The position numbers and the translations under genes are program-made. This document shows positions 17,160-25,545 of a DNA stretch of 64,000 bases, in pieces; position 1 is the stretch's first letter, and each line of letters starts with the position of its first letter. Below the pieces are notes generated by a model. The model ran no database searches. It was not told the origin of the DNA and saw only the letters and a program-made list of their open reading frames with translations. This DNA comes from Minicystis rosea (GTDB lineage: Bacteria > Myxococcota_A > Polyangia > Polyangiales > Polyangiaceae), in NCBI GenBank assembly GCA_001931535.1, contig CP016211.1, positions 8,169,703 through 8,233,702 of the forward strand, written 5' to 3'.

Positions 17160-18659
17160 TTGATCGGTCAGACGCTCGGCAACAAGTACCGGATCGAACG
17201 CATCCTCGGCTCCGGCGGCATGGGCTCCGTCTATGCCGCCGAGGATGTCGGGAGCGGCCAACGCGTCGCGGTCAAGGTCATCCACGGCAATTTGCCTGGG
17301 GACAGCACCCAACTCCTCCAGCGCTTCGAGCGCGAGGCGCGCGCGGCGGGATCGATTGGCACGGAGCACATCTGCCGCTGCCTCGACGCCGGCACCGATC
17401 CCGAGAGCGGCCATCCGTTCATGGTCCTCGAATACCTGGTCGGCGAGGATCTGCAGCACCTCCTCCAGCGCCTCGGCCCGCTGCCGCCGGAGCTCGCGTT
17501 GCGGATCGTCGCGCAGGCGTGCCTCGGGCTCTCGGCGGCGCACGGCGCGGGCGTGGTTCATCGCGACATCAAGCCGGCCAACATCTTCCTCGCGGAGACG
17601 GAGGACGGCAGGCGCACCGTCAAGCTGCTCGACTTCGGCGTGGCCAAGATCAAGCGCGACCCGACCGACATGCACGGCGACACCGCCGGGCTGACGCGCA
17701 CGGGCAGCCTCCTCGGCTCGCCGCTCTACATGTCGCCGGAGCAGGCGCGCTCGGTGAAGAACGTCGATCACCGCTCCGATCTCTGGTCGATGGGGATCGT
17801 GCTCTATCAAGCCGTCGCCGGCCGCACGCCCTACGATCACGTCTCCGGGCTCGGTGATTTGATCCTCTCGTTGTGCAGCGATCTCCCGCCGCCCGTGCAG
17901 CAGTTCGCGCCGTGGGTGGAGCCGCGCATCGCCAGTGTGATCGATCGCGCGCTCCGGCTCGATTTGAGCGAGCGCTTCGCCTCCGCGGCGGAGATGCTCG
18001 AGGCCATCGTCGCGCTCTTGCCCGATGGCACCGACATCCACGCCGACATGTTGGTGCCGCTCGATGCGGCCACGCGCGCCGACATCGCGTCCACGTATTT
18101 CCGCAGCCTCGGGCGCAAGAGCACGGGACGCGAGAGCGTGGCCGACACGCAGGCCGCTCCGGAGAGCCCGAGCGTTCCGCCTCCGCCTGCGCCGGCGACG
18201 ATTTCGCGTCCTCCGCAGACGACCCAAACCGCCATCGCGACCACGGGCGCAGGCCTCGAATCGACGCAGCCCGGCCAGCGATCGCCGGGCGGCCGGCCCG
18301 CATCGGTGGTGGCCATTGCTCTCGCGTGCGTGCTCGCGGGCGGCGGCGGTGTGTATGCGCTCACGCGATCCGCGCCGGTCGTGACGGTGAGCCCGCAAGC
18401 CGCGACGACGACCGCATTGCCGCAGCCGACCACGCAGCCCACCGTGACGGCGACCACCGTCCCCACCGTGACGCCCTCGGCGAGCGCGACGTCCGCGCCA
18501 ACGGCAGCGGAGAGCGCGGCCCCGGTGCCGACCGCGACGGCAGACGCCTCGGCGAAACCGGCCGCCTCCGCGCCCAAGCCGCTCGTTGTCCCCGCGAAGA
18601 AGGGCACTTCGCCCGCCGTTCCGCCGATGGATCATCGATCGTACGGCGATCGAAAATGA
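17160..18659 (+). CDS. Ser/Thr protein kinase with C-terminal transmembrane segment
   Basis: I chose the TTG at 17160 because GGAGG lies six bases upstream and it gives the usual start MIGQTLGNKYRI; TTG at 17148 is in frame but has no ribosome site. The 499-residue protein has a complete Hanks kinase domain: GSGGMGSVY loop at 18-26, Lys39 in VAVKV, HRDIKPAN with Asp136, DFG with Asp158, and SPEQ in place of APE. A Pro/Thr linker leads to one membrane helix (about 381-402) and a 97-residue Thr/Pro/Ala-rich outside tail with no folded domain. It is followed by a TPR membrane protein, a common myxobacterial pairing. Confidence 0.93.
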   Translation: MIGQTLGNKYRIERILGSGGMGSVYAAEDVGSGQRVAVKVIHGNLPGDSTQLLQRFEREARAAGSIGTEHICRCLDAGTDPESGHPFMVLEYLVGEDLQHLLQRLGPLPPELALRIVAQACLGLSAAHGAGVVHRDIKPANIFLAETEDGRRTVKLLDFGVAKIKRDPTDMHGDTAGLTRTGSLLGSPLYMSPEQARSVKNVDHRSDLWSMGIVLYQAVAGRTPYDHVSGLGDLILSLCSDLPPPVQQFAPWVEPRIASVIDRALRLDLSERFASAAEMLEAIVALLPDGTDIHADMLVPLDAATRADIASTYFRSLGRKSTGRESVADTQAAPESPSVPPPPAPATISRPPQTTQTAIATTGAGLESTQPGQRSPGGRPASVVAIALACVLAGGGGVYALTRSAPVVTVSPQAATTTALPQPTTQPTVTATTVPTVTPSASATSAPTAAESAAPVPTATADASAKPAASAPKPLVVPAKKGTSPAVPPMDHRSYGDRK

Positions 18660-18719
18660 GCGCGTGATCGATCGGGAGGACCCGCGCGGGCAGTCCCGGC
18701 GTATGCTCCTCGCCGAACG

Positions 18720-19754
18720 ATGAGAGCTCGGGCGACGAACATCCTCGGTGGCGCTTTGACGGTGGGCATGCTCGCCGCCGTCATGCTCGCGGGCCGCCCC
18801 GCGCACGCGCAGAGCGCCGACGACAAGGCCGCGGCGGAGGCCCTCTTCGACGAGGGAAAAAGGCTCTTTCTGGCGAAGCAATTCGCCGAGGCCTGCCCCA
18901 AGCTGGAGTCGAGCCAGCGCCTCGACCCCGGCATCGGCACGCTCCTCTACCTCGCCGACTGCTACGAAGGCATGGGCCGCGTGGCCAGCGCCTGGGCCAC
19001 GTACCGCGAGGCCGCCGGCGCCGCCAAGGCCGCAGGACAAGCCGATCGCGAGCGCGTCGCCCGCGGCCGCGCCACCCTGCTCGAGCCGAAGCTCTATCGA
19101 TTGACGCTCACCGTGACCGCGCCCACCACACCGGGTCTCGAGGTGAAGCGCAACGATGCCATCGTGAAGAAAGAGGTTTGGGGCGCGGGCGTTCCCGTCG
19201 ATCCCGGGACATATCAAATCTCCGCCGCCGCCCCGGGCAAGAAGCCTTGGTCGAGCAAGGTGGAGATTCCCGGCGGCGCCGGCGCGCAAACGTTCACGAT
19301 TCCTGCGCTCGAAGACGCCCCCGAGGCCCCGCCCGTGAAGCCGCCGGAGCCGGTGAAGCAGGCCGAGCCGCCGCCCCCTCCCCCGCCGCCGCCGAGCGGT
19401 CTCGGCCCGCAGCGCGTCGCGGGCATCGCCGTGGGCGCCGCCGGCGTGGCCGCCTTGGCCGTGGGCGGTGTCTTCGGCGGTCTCGCCATTGGCAAGAACT
19501 CCAAAGCCAAAGAGCTCTGTCCCGAAGTGCAATGCAGCGACGCCACCGGCGTCGACGCCTCGGTCACGGCGGGTAAATTCGCCGACGCGTCCACCGGCCT
19601 GATGGTCGCGGGCGGCGTCATGGCCGTCGGAGGCCTCGTGTTGCTCCTGACGGCGCCCTCCGCCAAACCGGCGGATCGCGCACCCGACAAGGCGTGGATC
19701 ACGCCGGTCGTGGGGAGTGGCTTCGCGGGCCTCGTGGCCGGGAGGAGATGGTGA
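18720..19754 (+). CDS. TPR-containing envelope protein with two C-terminal hydrophobic segments
   Basis: The 344 residues begin with a signal peptide (cleavage near AHA at 28-30). A TPR-like helical region follows (about 35-125; LFDEGKRLFLAKQFAEACPKLE split across helices, LYLADCYEGMGR), then a beta-rich PEGA-like domain (about 128-205), a Pro-rich linker (PPPPPPPPP near 225) and two membrane segments near 240-265 and 300-320. Genes of this layout often follow Ser/Thr kinase genes in myxobacteria, as here 60 bases after the kinase stop. It may be a kinase partner. The stop overlaps the next start (TGATG). Confidence 0.78.
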   Translation: MRARATNILGGALTVGMLAAVMLAGRPAHAQSADDKAAAEALFDEGKRLFLAKQFAEACPKLESSQRLDPGIGTLLYLADCYEGMGRVASAWATYREAAGAAKAAGQADRERVARGRATLLEPKLYRLTLTVTAPTTPGLEVKRNDAIVKKEVWGAGVPVDPGTYQISAAAPGKKPWSSKVEIPGGAGAQTFTIPALEDAPEAPPVKPPEPVKQAEPPPPPPPPPSGLGPQRVAGIAVGAAGVAALAVGGVFGGLAIGKNSKAKELCPEVQCSDATGVDASVTAGKFADASTGLMVAGGVMAVGGLVLLLTAPSAKPADRAPDKAWITPVVGSGFAGLVAGRRW

Positions 19755-20359
19755 TGCGTTCCTTCATTCACACGACCCTCGCGCTCGCCGTGGTGCTCGC
19801 CGTCCCGCTCGGGTGCCGCAACATCATCGGTGTCGAAGAGCGAAAGCTCATCGAAGGCAACGCCGACTGCAATGCCTATTGCGAGACCATCCAGGCGCAA
19901 TGCACCGGCGACTCCCAGCAATATGCCTCGCTCGAAGCGTGCCAGAAGATGTGCGCAACCTTCGAGCCGGGCACGAGCGATGATGGGAACACCGACAGCC
20001 TCGCTTGCCGCAAACGCGTCCTCGACAACGGGGTGAGCACCGGCGAGGTCAACTGTCCCGGCGCCGGCCCCTCGGGGCACCTGTCCTGTGGCAGCAAATG
20101 CGATGTCTACTGCCGGAGCCTCGAGGCCCTCTGCCTCGAGGAGTTCGCCACCTACCAGGGCAATTGCCTGACGGACTGCGCCGCCTTCAACGATTGCGGC
20201 GGCTACACCGCCGACGCCCTCCGGAGCGACGACTCCATCCAATGCCGCCTCTTCCACCTCAACTCGGCGGCCATCGATCCGGACACCCATTGTCGGCACG
20301 CCATCGCGCTCGACAACCATTGCAACGGCACCACGCCGGACCAATCCTGCACGCCCTGA
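19754..20359 (+). CDS. Cys-rich lipoprotein of unknown function
   Basis: The ATG at 19754 is preferred over the ATG at 19748 because GGAGG at 19741-19745 is then eight bases away; it overlaps the previous stop. The 201-residue product has a lipoprotein signal with lipobox PLGC (Cys21). The mature part has two similar Cys-rich modules (CNAYCETIQAQC and CDVYCRSLEALC each followed by C-x3-C elements), which suggests an internal duplication held by disulphides. It is likely translated with the upstream TPR protein and placed in the envelope. Similar Cys-patterned lipoproteins are frequent in myxobacteria; function unknown. Confidence 0.75.
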   Translation: MRSFIHTTLALAVVLAVPLGCRNIIGVEERKLIEGNADCNAYCETIQAQCTGDSQQYASLEACQKMCATFEPGTSDDGNTDSLACRKRVLDNGVSTGEVNCPGAGPSGHLSCGSKCDVYCRSLEALCLEEFATYQGNCLTDCAAFNDCGGYTADALRSDDSIQCRLFHLNSAAIDPDTHCRHAIALDNHCNGTTPDQSCTP

Positions 20360-20366
20360 TGACGGA

Positions 20367-20402
20367 GTGACCGAAAGCCGCGCGCAGCGGCGTTTCGGTC
20401 AC
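20367..20402. terminator. Hairpin between convergent genes, likely two-way terminator
   Basis: GTGACCGAAA at 20367-20376 pairs perfectly with TTTCGGTCAC at 20393-20402, and inside them GCCGC pairs with GCGGC. The A and T runs flanking the GC core lie on both sides, so it can serve either strand. It stands between the stops of the Cys-rich lipoprotein (20359) and the methyltransferase (20413). Confidence 0.75.
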
Positions 20403-20412
20403 CTCGTCTCCC

Positions 20413-21552
20413 TCACCCCGGCACGTCGTAGGTGAGCAGCCGGCATTCGATGTCACCATTGTAGACCACGAGCGATTTGCTCGGCCGCGTGCGCACGTGC
20501 TGCACGATGGAGGGCGCCCCCGCGAGGATCACGGCGCGGTGCCCGCGGAGCCGCGCGATGGCGCGGGCGAGATCCACGAACAGCTCGTCCGGCGCTTCGA
20601 GCCGCTCCCCATAAGGAGGGTTGGTCACCATGATCCCCGGCGGCGAGAGCGGCGCGAGATCACGAATGCTCGCGCGCCGGAAGGTCACGTTCACCCCGGC
20701 CGCAGCCGCGTTTTCGCGGGCAACGGAGAGCGCTCCGAGGTCGACGTCGCTGCCCACGATGGGCGGTTGCTCACTCCGGATCTTGGCCTTGGCCTGCTCG
20801 CGCAGCTCCTTCATGCGGCGCACTGCGGCCTCGTCGTGGCTCGCCCAGCGCTCGAAGCCGAAGCGATCGCGCGCGAGGCCGGGCGCGATCTGCCGGGCCC
20901 AGAGCGCCGCCTCGATGGCAATCGTCCCCGAGCCGCACATGGGATCGACGAGCGGCCGCTCCCGATCCCACCCCGAGAGCCGCAAAATGGCTGCGGCCAA
21001 GCTCTCCTTCAAAGGCGCGTCGAGCGCGCGCGCCCGCCAGCCGCGCTTGTGGAGCGAGCTGCCGGTGAGATCGAGATAGACGGTCGCGCGATCGGAGACC
21101 AAGTGCACGAAGAGCGTGACGTCGGGATCGTCGAGATCGACCGAGGGGCGCGCGCCGGTTCGGGCGCGGAGCTGATCGACGATCGCGTCCTTCGTCTTCT
21201 GCGCGATGAACTGCGAGTGCGTGAGCCGGCTGTCGCGACAGAACGCGCGCACCGCCAGCGTGTGATGGGCCGTGAGATATGGGCGAAAGTCGATGGCGGA
21301 GACGCCTTCGTAGAGCGCGTCTTCGTCCGGCGCCTCGAAGGTCGAGAGGCGCATGAGCACGCGCAGCGCGGTCCGGAGCTCGAGCGCGGCGCGGAAGCCT
21401 TCATCGAGGCTGCGGCCGAAATGGACGCCGCCGCGATCGGCGCGCACGCCGCGGAATCCGAGATCGCGCAGCTCGTCGCGCACGGCGCCCTCGGTGCCGC
21501 GCGCGGCGGTCGCAAAGAGGATCGGTTCGGGTCGGTCGCTTCCTTCGGCCAT
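20413..21552 (-). CDS. THUMP-domain class I RNA methyltransferase, RlmL-like
   Basis: This 379-residue protein from the ATG at 21552 begins with the ferredoxin-like and THUMP regions of RlmL (ILFATAARGTEGAV; THSQFIAQKTKDAIVDQ; LDLTGSSLHKRGWR). It then has a SAM-binding methyltransferase domain with DPMCGSGTIAIEAAL and the catalytic NPPYGERL, typical of N2-guanine methylation. Escherichia coli RlmKL fuses this unit to a second methyltransferase, RlmK, which is absent here. The likely reaction is m2G formation in 23S rRNA at the position equivalent to G2445, by analogy. It is cytoplasmic and probably monocistronic. Confidence 0.9.
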   Translation of the reverse strand: MAEGSDRPEPILFATAARGTEGAVRDELRDLGFRGVRADRGGVHFGRSLDEGFRAALELRTALRVLMRLSTFEAPDEDALYEGVSAIDFRPYLTAHHTLAVRAFCRDSRLTHSQFIAQKTKDAIVDQLRARTGARPSVDLDDPDVTLFVHLVSDRATVYLDLTGSSLHKRGWRARALDAPLKESLAAAILRLSGWDRERPLVDPMCGSGTIAIEAALWARQIAPGLARDRFGFERWASHDEAAVRRMKELREQAKAKIRSEQPPIVGSDVDLGALSVARENAAAAGVNVTFRRASIRDLAPLSPPGIMVTNPPYGERLEAPDELFVDLARAIARLRGHRAVILAGAPSIVQHVRTRPSKSLVVYNGDIECRLLTYDVPG

Positions 21553-21593
21553 GATCGCGCGGAGCAAGGCACGGGGCCGCGCCCACCGCAACC

Positions 21594-21815
21594 CTATGCC
21601 GCCGCGATGTCGTCCGTGGCCATCACCGATCGATGCCGCCGGCGCGATTCACCGACCTCCGCCGTGATGGGCTGTCCGCTGCTGCTCAGGAAAATCGCCA
21701 CCGCGAGCCGCGCCGCCGAGAGCGCCCGCAGGCGCCCAGCCAAGCCCGCGCGGGATCGAGGCAAACGCAAGGCGAGCGGCCCTGGCAAGGCTCGTTGCAG
21801 ATCGACGGCATTCAT
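21594..21815 (-). CDS. Possible small protein, 73 residues, weak evidence
   Basis: This fills part of the 437-base gap between the methyltransferase and the D-aminoacylase. The frame from the ATG at 21815 reads a basic helix (RLPRSRAGLAGRLRALSAARLAVAIFL) followed by a short polar tail. Third codon positions are mostly G or C, which is the main support. There is no ribosome site, no recognised family, and the frame continues open upstream, antisense to the D-aminoacylase. It could be chance. Confidence 0.25.
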   Translation of the reverse strand: MNAVDLQRALPGPLALRLPRSRAGLAGRLRALSAARLAVAIFLSSSGQPITAEVGESRRRHRSVMATDDIAAA

Positions 21816-21989
21816 GGACGAGGCACGCTCACAGATTCGTTGTCGTACCATGTGGGACATCGAAAGGTCCAAATCATGATCATGCCGGCTCGCCCGACCG
21901 GGGTTTGAGGCTCCATCGGGGCGATTCGCCGGCGGCGCCCACCTCGATCCGATCAACTGAGAGGTGTTCGACGTTAGGATGCCCGCACC

Positions 21990-23618
21990 ATGGACCTCGA
22001 CCTCGTCATCCAGGGCGGCACCCTCATCGATGGCACCGGCCGCCCGCGCTTCGCGGGCGACCTCGGGATTCGCGACGGCCGCATCGCCGTCGTCGCCGTC
22101 CCCGGCGCGCTCACCGGCCAGCGCACGCTGGATGCGAAAGGGCTCGCGGTCGCGCCCGGGTTCGTCGACATCCATTCTCACTCCGACTGGGTGCTCCCGC
22201 TCCCCGATCACGACGAGATCCTCGCCCCGCTCGCCCAACAAGGCGTGACCACCATCGTCGCGGGCAACTGCGGTTTCTCCCCCGCGCCGGTCACCGATGC
22301 TTCGGTGCCCATCACCGAGCACACCACCGAGCTCTTGCGCGAGGGCGACTTCTCCTATCGCTGGCGTTCCATGGGCGAGCTGCTCGACCAGCTCGACCGC
22401 AACGGCGTCTTCCTCAACACGGCCATGCTGGTGGGCCATGGCACGCTCCGCCAAGCCGTCATGGGCCGCAGCGCGAACGCCCCCGATCGCCGCGAGCTCG
22501 AAGCCCTCTGCGCGCTCACCCGACAATCGTTGCGCGAAGGTGCTTTTGGCATCTCCGCCGGTCTCGCCTATGCGCCGGGCGTCTTCGCCAAGAACGACGA
22601 GCTCCTCGCCCTCCTCCGCGCGGCCAGCGAAGAAGGCGGCCTCTTCACGGTGCACGGCCGCGCGTACACCTGGGTATCCCCCTTCTACAAACCCATGGTG
22701 CTCGGGGCTCCACACAACCTGCGATCGGTGCGTGAGCTCATCGACCTCGCCCGCGACGCCCGCATCCGACTCCAACTCTCTCATCAGATCTTCATCGGCC
22801 GCCGCACTTGGAGGACGTATCCAGCCGTCCTCCGCGCCATCGACGAAGCCGCGGCCTCCGGCGTCGACGTGGCCTTCGACGCTTTCCCCTACACGGTCGG
22901 CAACACCACGGTGAACGCCATCTTCCCCGATTGGGTGCTCGATCATTTCCAAAAGCGCATCAACGATCCCGCCATCATCGCTCGCCTGCGCCGCGAGCAC
23001 CTCCTCTTCCGCCTCGGGCTCGGCCTCGAGTATTCCGACATCACGCTCCTCTGGGGCGCCATCCCGGAGCTGCTCCCCTACGAGGGTCTCGATTTCGAAT
23101 CCATCGCTCGGAAGATGGGTGTCGACGCCTTCGAGGCTTACGTGCACGTGGCCCGCATGAGCGATGGCAAGGCTCGTGTGCTCATCGGTACCTATTCGGG
23201 TGACGGCGACAGCGAAGAGCCGCTCCGCGCCGTCCTCTCCCATCCGCTCTGCGCCTTCGAGACGGACACCATCCTCACGCGGCGGGGCAAGCACAACCCT
23301 GCTTCGTTTGGCACCTTCCCCCGCGTGCTGGGTCGATATTCGCGCGAGCTCGGGCTCTTCTCGCTGGAAGAGGGGATTCGCCGGATGACGTCGCTCCCCG
23401 CGGAGCGCATCGGCCTCTCGGGCGTCGGGCGGATCGCGCCCGGAGCGCGCGCGGATCTCGTGCTCTTCGATCCCGCCCGCATCGGCGACAACACCGGTCC
23501 CGGCCGGAGCGACGCGGCGCCGAGCGGTGTCGCGCGGGTGATGATCGGCGGCGAGACGGTGGTCGAGGCCGGCGCGCTGGTAAAGGGCCCGCGGCGCGGC
23601 AAGGTGCTGCGACGGTGA
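21990..23618 (+). CDS. N-acyl-D-amino-acid deacylase (D-aminoacylase), amidohydrolase superfamily
   Basis: The 542-residue protein opens with the amidohydrolase beta-sandwich (IQGGTLIDGTGRPRF), then a TIM barrel beginning GFVDIHSHSDW with metal ligands His62 and His64. It has the family markers GNCGFSPAP and MLVGHGTLR, and a C-terminal return to the beta-sandwich (GRIAPGARADLVLFDP). D-aminoacylases hydrolyse N-acyl-D-amino acids using zinc. There is no signal peptide, so it is cytoplasmic. It stands alone; the next features downstream are tandem hairpins. The exact D-amino acid preference cannot be read. Confidence 0.9.
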   Translation: MDLDLVIQGGTLIDGTGRPRFAGDLGIRDGRIAVVAVPGALTGQRTLDAKGLAVAPGFVDIHSHSDWVLPLPDHDEILAPLAQQGVTTIVAGNCGFSPAPVTDASVPITEHTTELLREGDFSYRWRSMGELLDQLDRNGVFLNTAMLVGHGTLRQAVMGRSANAPDRRELEALCALTRQSLREGAFGISAGLAYAPGVFAKNDELLALLRAASEEGGLFTVHGRAYTWVSPFYKPMVLGAPHNLRSVRELIDLARDARIRLQLSHQIFIGRRTWRTYPAVLRAIDEAAASGVDVAFDAFPYTVGNTTVNAIFPDWVLDHFQKRINDPAIIARLRREHLLFRLGLGLEYSDITLLWGAIPELLPYEGLDFESIARKMGVDAFEAYVHVARMSDGKARVLIGTYSGDGDSEEPLRAVLSHPLCAFETDTILTRRGKHNPASFGTFPRVLGRYSRELGLFSLEEGIRRMTSLPAERIGLSGVGRIAPGARADLVLFDPARIGDNTGPGRSDAAPSGVARVMIGGETVVEAGALVKGPRRGKVLRR

Positions 23619-23623
23619 GCAGG

Positions 23624-23667
23624 GATGGAGGCTCTGGCCTCCATCGATGGAGGCTCTAGCCTCCATG
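23624..23667. repeat. Two tandem 22-base hairpin units after the D-aminoacylase gene
   Basis: The unit GATGGAGGC-TCTG-GCCTCCATC (23624-23645) is a perfect 9-base stem with a 4-base loop. It is followed immediately by GATGGAGGC-TCTA-GCCTCCATG (23646-23667), whose stem is 8 bases. The two differ only in the loop base and the last base. It starts five bases after the stop at 23618. No T-run follows, so it may be a REP-like repeat rather than, or as well as, a terminator. Confidence 0.8.
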
Positions 23668-23857
23668 TCGCGCCGGCTGCTCGGCAAAGAACCGCAGAGA
23701 ACGCTGCGGCCCTCCGTTTGCAACATCGGTGGACGACCCGAGCATCGGGCGTCGCGACGGTCCGCGAGCCTCTCTGACGAAAGAGATGATCGCGGAGCGA
23801 AGCGGCGCATCGAATCCACAACGACGATCGCCGGCCACCGAGCCAGGCATTGAAGCC

Positions 23858-25033
23858 ATGCACACGACCACCTTTTTCGCCGCCCTGGGCTGCGTCGCGG
23901 CCATGACCACCTTCGTTGGAGAGGCCGCCGCCGAGGACGCTTATGACGATGCTTTCGCGGCCGCCGCTCAGGCCGAGCACGCCGGCCACCTCGACGAGGC
24001 TGCACGAGCCCTCGCGTGGGCGCTGCCCTTCTATCCTCAGGACTATGCGCTGCCGCTCGCCCTCGCGTGGATTCACTTTCGCGCCGGGCGCTTCGCCGAG
24101 GCCGAGCAACATTATCGCATGGCGCACGAGCGCAGCCCGAGCGCGCCCGAGGCACGCCTCGGCCTCGCCCTCTCGCTGGAGCGGCTCGGCCGCTGCCCCG
24201 AAGCGCATACCCTCTATGAAGGCCTCGTCGCCGAGCGCCCCGATCTCGCGGAAGCCCAGGCCGGACAGGCACGCTGCGCCCCCAAGCCCGCGTGGCGCGC
24301 CACGGTGTCCTTGTCCGCGGGCGGCGTGTGGTTCCCCGATCATGCGGTGAAGTCGCTCTCCGGCATGGGCACGGTGGGAGGCACCGTGGCGCACGACGGA
24401 GGCTTTTTCCTCGGGGCGATCTATCGATTCACCCGCATCGCCCCGGTGAGCGGCCTCGGGCTCGAAGCGTGGAATCAACACGAAGCCTATGCGAGCGTCG
24501 GTTATGCCGGCACGTTGCTGGGCTTCTCCGCCCACTATGCGTTCCTCCACGACGGGAGCGGGGCCTTCGGTTCTTCGCATCACCTGGGAATGAGCGCGCG
24601 GGTGAGCCCGTTTGGAGACATCGAGCTCCGCGGCTCGGCGAGCCTCTACGAAGACATGAAGGTCTTTCGTCTCGAGCCCTCGTGGCGCATTCCCATCGTC
24701 TTCGGCCTGAGCATCCGGCCTGGGTTCGCCGTGCAGCGCGCGGGGGACGAGACGCGGATCACCGGGATGGGCACGCTGTCTTTCGATCATCGCCGCGTGA
24801 GCGTGTGGGCCGGCGGCAAATATGGTGACGAGGTGCGTCCCGTGTATTTCAACGTGCCCGCGATCTACGACGTGAGCGAGAAGATCGCTTTCGGCGCGTG
24901 GGCGGGCGCGAGCGTGAATGTCAGCGATGATGTCCGCATCCATCTATCGTACGCGATGGATCGGCTGAAGCCGACGAGCGGCCCCGAAACGAGCACCCAC
25001 GCGCTGTCGCTGGGCGTCGCGGTCTCGTTCTAG
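23858..25033 (+). CDS. TPR protein with C-terminal outer-membrane beta-barrel-like domain (possibly YaiO-type)
   Basis: This gives 391 residues from the ATG at 23858. A signal peptide ends near AAA at 24-26, followed by about three TPR units (30-140; ALPFYPQDYALPLALAWIHF split, AEQHYRMAHERSP, AEARLGLALSLERLG-like). From about 145 the sequence is beta-strand rich with alternating aromatic and small residues and ends in VAVSF, a terminal Phe typical of outer membrane barrels. This TPR-plus-barrel layout resembles YaiO-family proteins, though I cannot confirm it. It lies just before the PqqD/ATP-grasp operon on the same strand, separated by a folded leader, and may provide its outer-membrane component. 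Confidence 0.68.
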   Translation: MHTTTFFAALGCVAAMTTFVGEAAAEDAYDDAFAAAAQAEHAGHLDEAARALAWALPFYPQDYALPLALAWIHFRAGRFAEAEQHYRMAHERSPSAPEARLGLALSLERLGRCPEAHTLYEGLVAERPDLAEAQAGQARCAPKPAWRATVSLSAGGVWFPDHAVKSLSGMGTVGGTVAHDGGFFLGAIYRFTRIAPVSGLGLEAWNQHEAYASVGYAGTLLGFSAHYAFLHDGSGAFGSSHHLGMSARVSPFGDIELRGSASLYEDMKVFRLEPSWRIPIVFGLSIRPGFAVQRAGDETRITGMGTLSFDHRRVSVWAGGKYGDEVRPVYFNVPAIYDVSEKIAFGAWAGASVNVSDDVRIHLSYAMDRLKPTSGPETSTHALSLGVAVSF

Positions 25034-25059
25034 CAGGCTGCTGTAGACGTCGCGCTGGA

Positions 25060-25233
25060 AGAAGGAACGCAAAGCCACGAAGACGTGGCCGACGCAACGA
25101 GCCTATCTTGCGTCCTTGCGTTCCTTCTCTCGCACGCAAGGACGTGCGAGGCATCGAGATTGGATATCGAAGTCCGTTTCCGTGGACCGCACGGGACGAC
25201 GTGCCGCGGCGCCGCGCGCGTCGTCCCGTGCGG
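25060..25233 (+). promoter_or_regulatory. Highly structured leader upstream of the PqqD-like operon
   Basis: Four helices can be drawn by eye. AGAAGGAACGCAA at 25060-25072 pairs with 25116-25128 (13 bases). Inside it GCCACG at 25074-25079 pairs with 25084-25089. CTCGCACG at 25129-25136 pairs with 25143-25150 over a 6-base loop. CCGCACGGGACGACG at 25187-25201 pairs perfectly with 25219-25233 (15 bases, with a self-complementary loop). The last helix ends 33 bases before the ATG at 25267. This could be a terminator/attenuator, a structured regulatory RNA or a repeat element. It matches no riboswitch I know. Confidence 0.55.
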
Positions 25234-25266
25234 CCGACGAAGACAGGAGAGGAGAAAAGAGGAGCC

Positions 25267-25545
25267 ATGTCGAGCATGAAGCGGTTGGGAGATCTCGCCC
25301 TCAGCGAAACCGGATTTGCCTTCGATCCCTATTCGGGATCGACCTTCACCGTCAACGCCACGGGGCTTTGCGTCCTCAATGGGCTCAAAGAGGGGCTCGC
25401 GCCCGATGCCATCCAGGTGCGGATTCGCGAGCGCTTCGACGCCCGCGGGGCCGACGTCCTGCGCGACGTCGCCGACTTCCTCGCGGCCCTGCGCCAACAC
25501 GGCCTGATCGAGAACGACTCCGATCCCGAGGAGCAGGCACGATGA
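25267..25545 (+). CDS. PqqD-like protein (RiPP recognition element fold)
   Basis: The product has 92 residues from the ATG at 25267, preceded by AGAGGAG. It has the PqqD pattern: an N-terminal strand pair (FAFDPYSGSTFTVNATG), a helix (CVLNGLKEG), then a winged-helix part (AIQVRIRERFD..ADVLRDVADFLAALRQHGLI). Such domains bind leader peptides in RiPP pathways, but stand-alone versions also sit in operons without a known peptide. Its stop overlaps the next ATG (25542), so translation is coupled to the ATP-grasp gene. No radical SAM gene or obvious precursor peptide adjoins. Confidence 0.78.
   Translation: MSSMKRLGDLALSETGFAFDPYSGSTFTVNATGLCVLNGLKEGLAPDAIQVRIRERFDARGADVLRDVADFLAALRQHGLIENDSDPEEQAR

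Noticed and set aside
17019..19532. An 837-residue minus-strand open frame over the kinase and TPR genes
   Set aside because: It is a shadow of the kinase; the plus strand contains all kinase motifs in order.
21594..24272. An 892-residue minus-strand open frame over the D-aminoacylase and TPR/barrel genes
   Set aside because: It is antisense to two well-supported genes and has the His/Arg/Glu composition of a shadow frame caused by high GC. Only its last 73 codons, outside those genes, were considered separately.
25187..25233. Treating the 15-base stem simply as a Rho-independent terminator of the TPR/barrel gene
   Set aside because: It lies about 150 bases after the stop and only 33 bases before the next start, has no U-run, and is accompanied by other helices. 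A terminator or attenuator role remains possible but is not the best-supported call.
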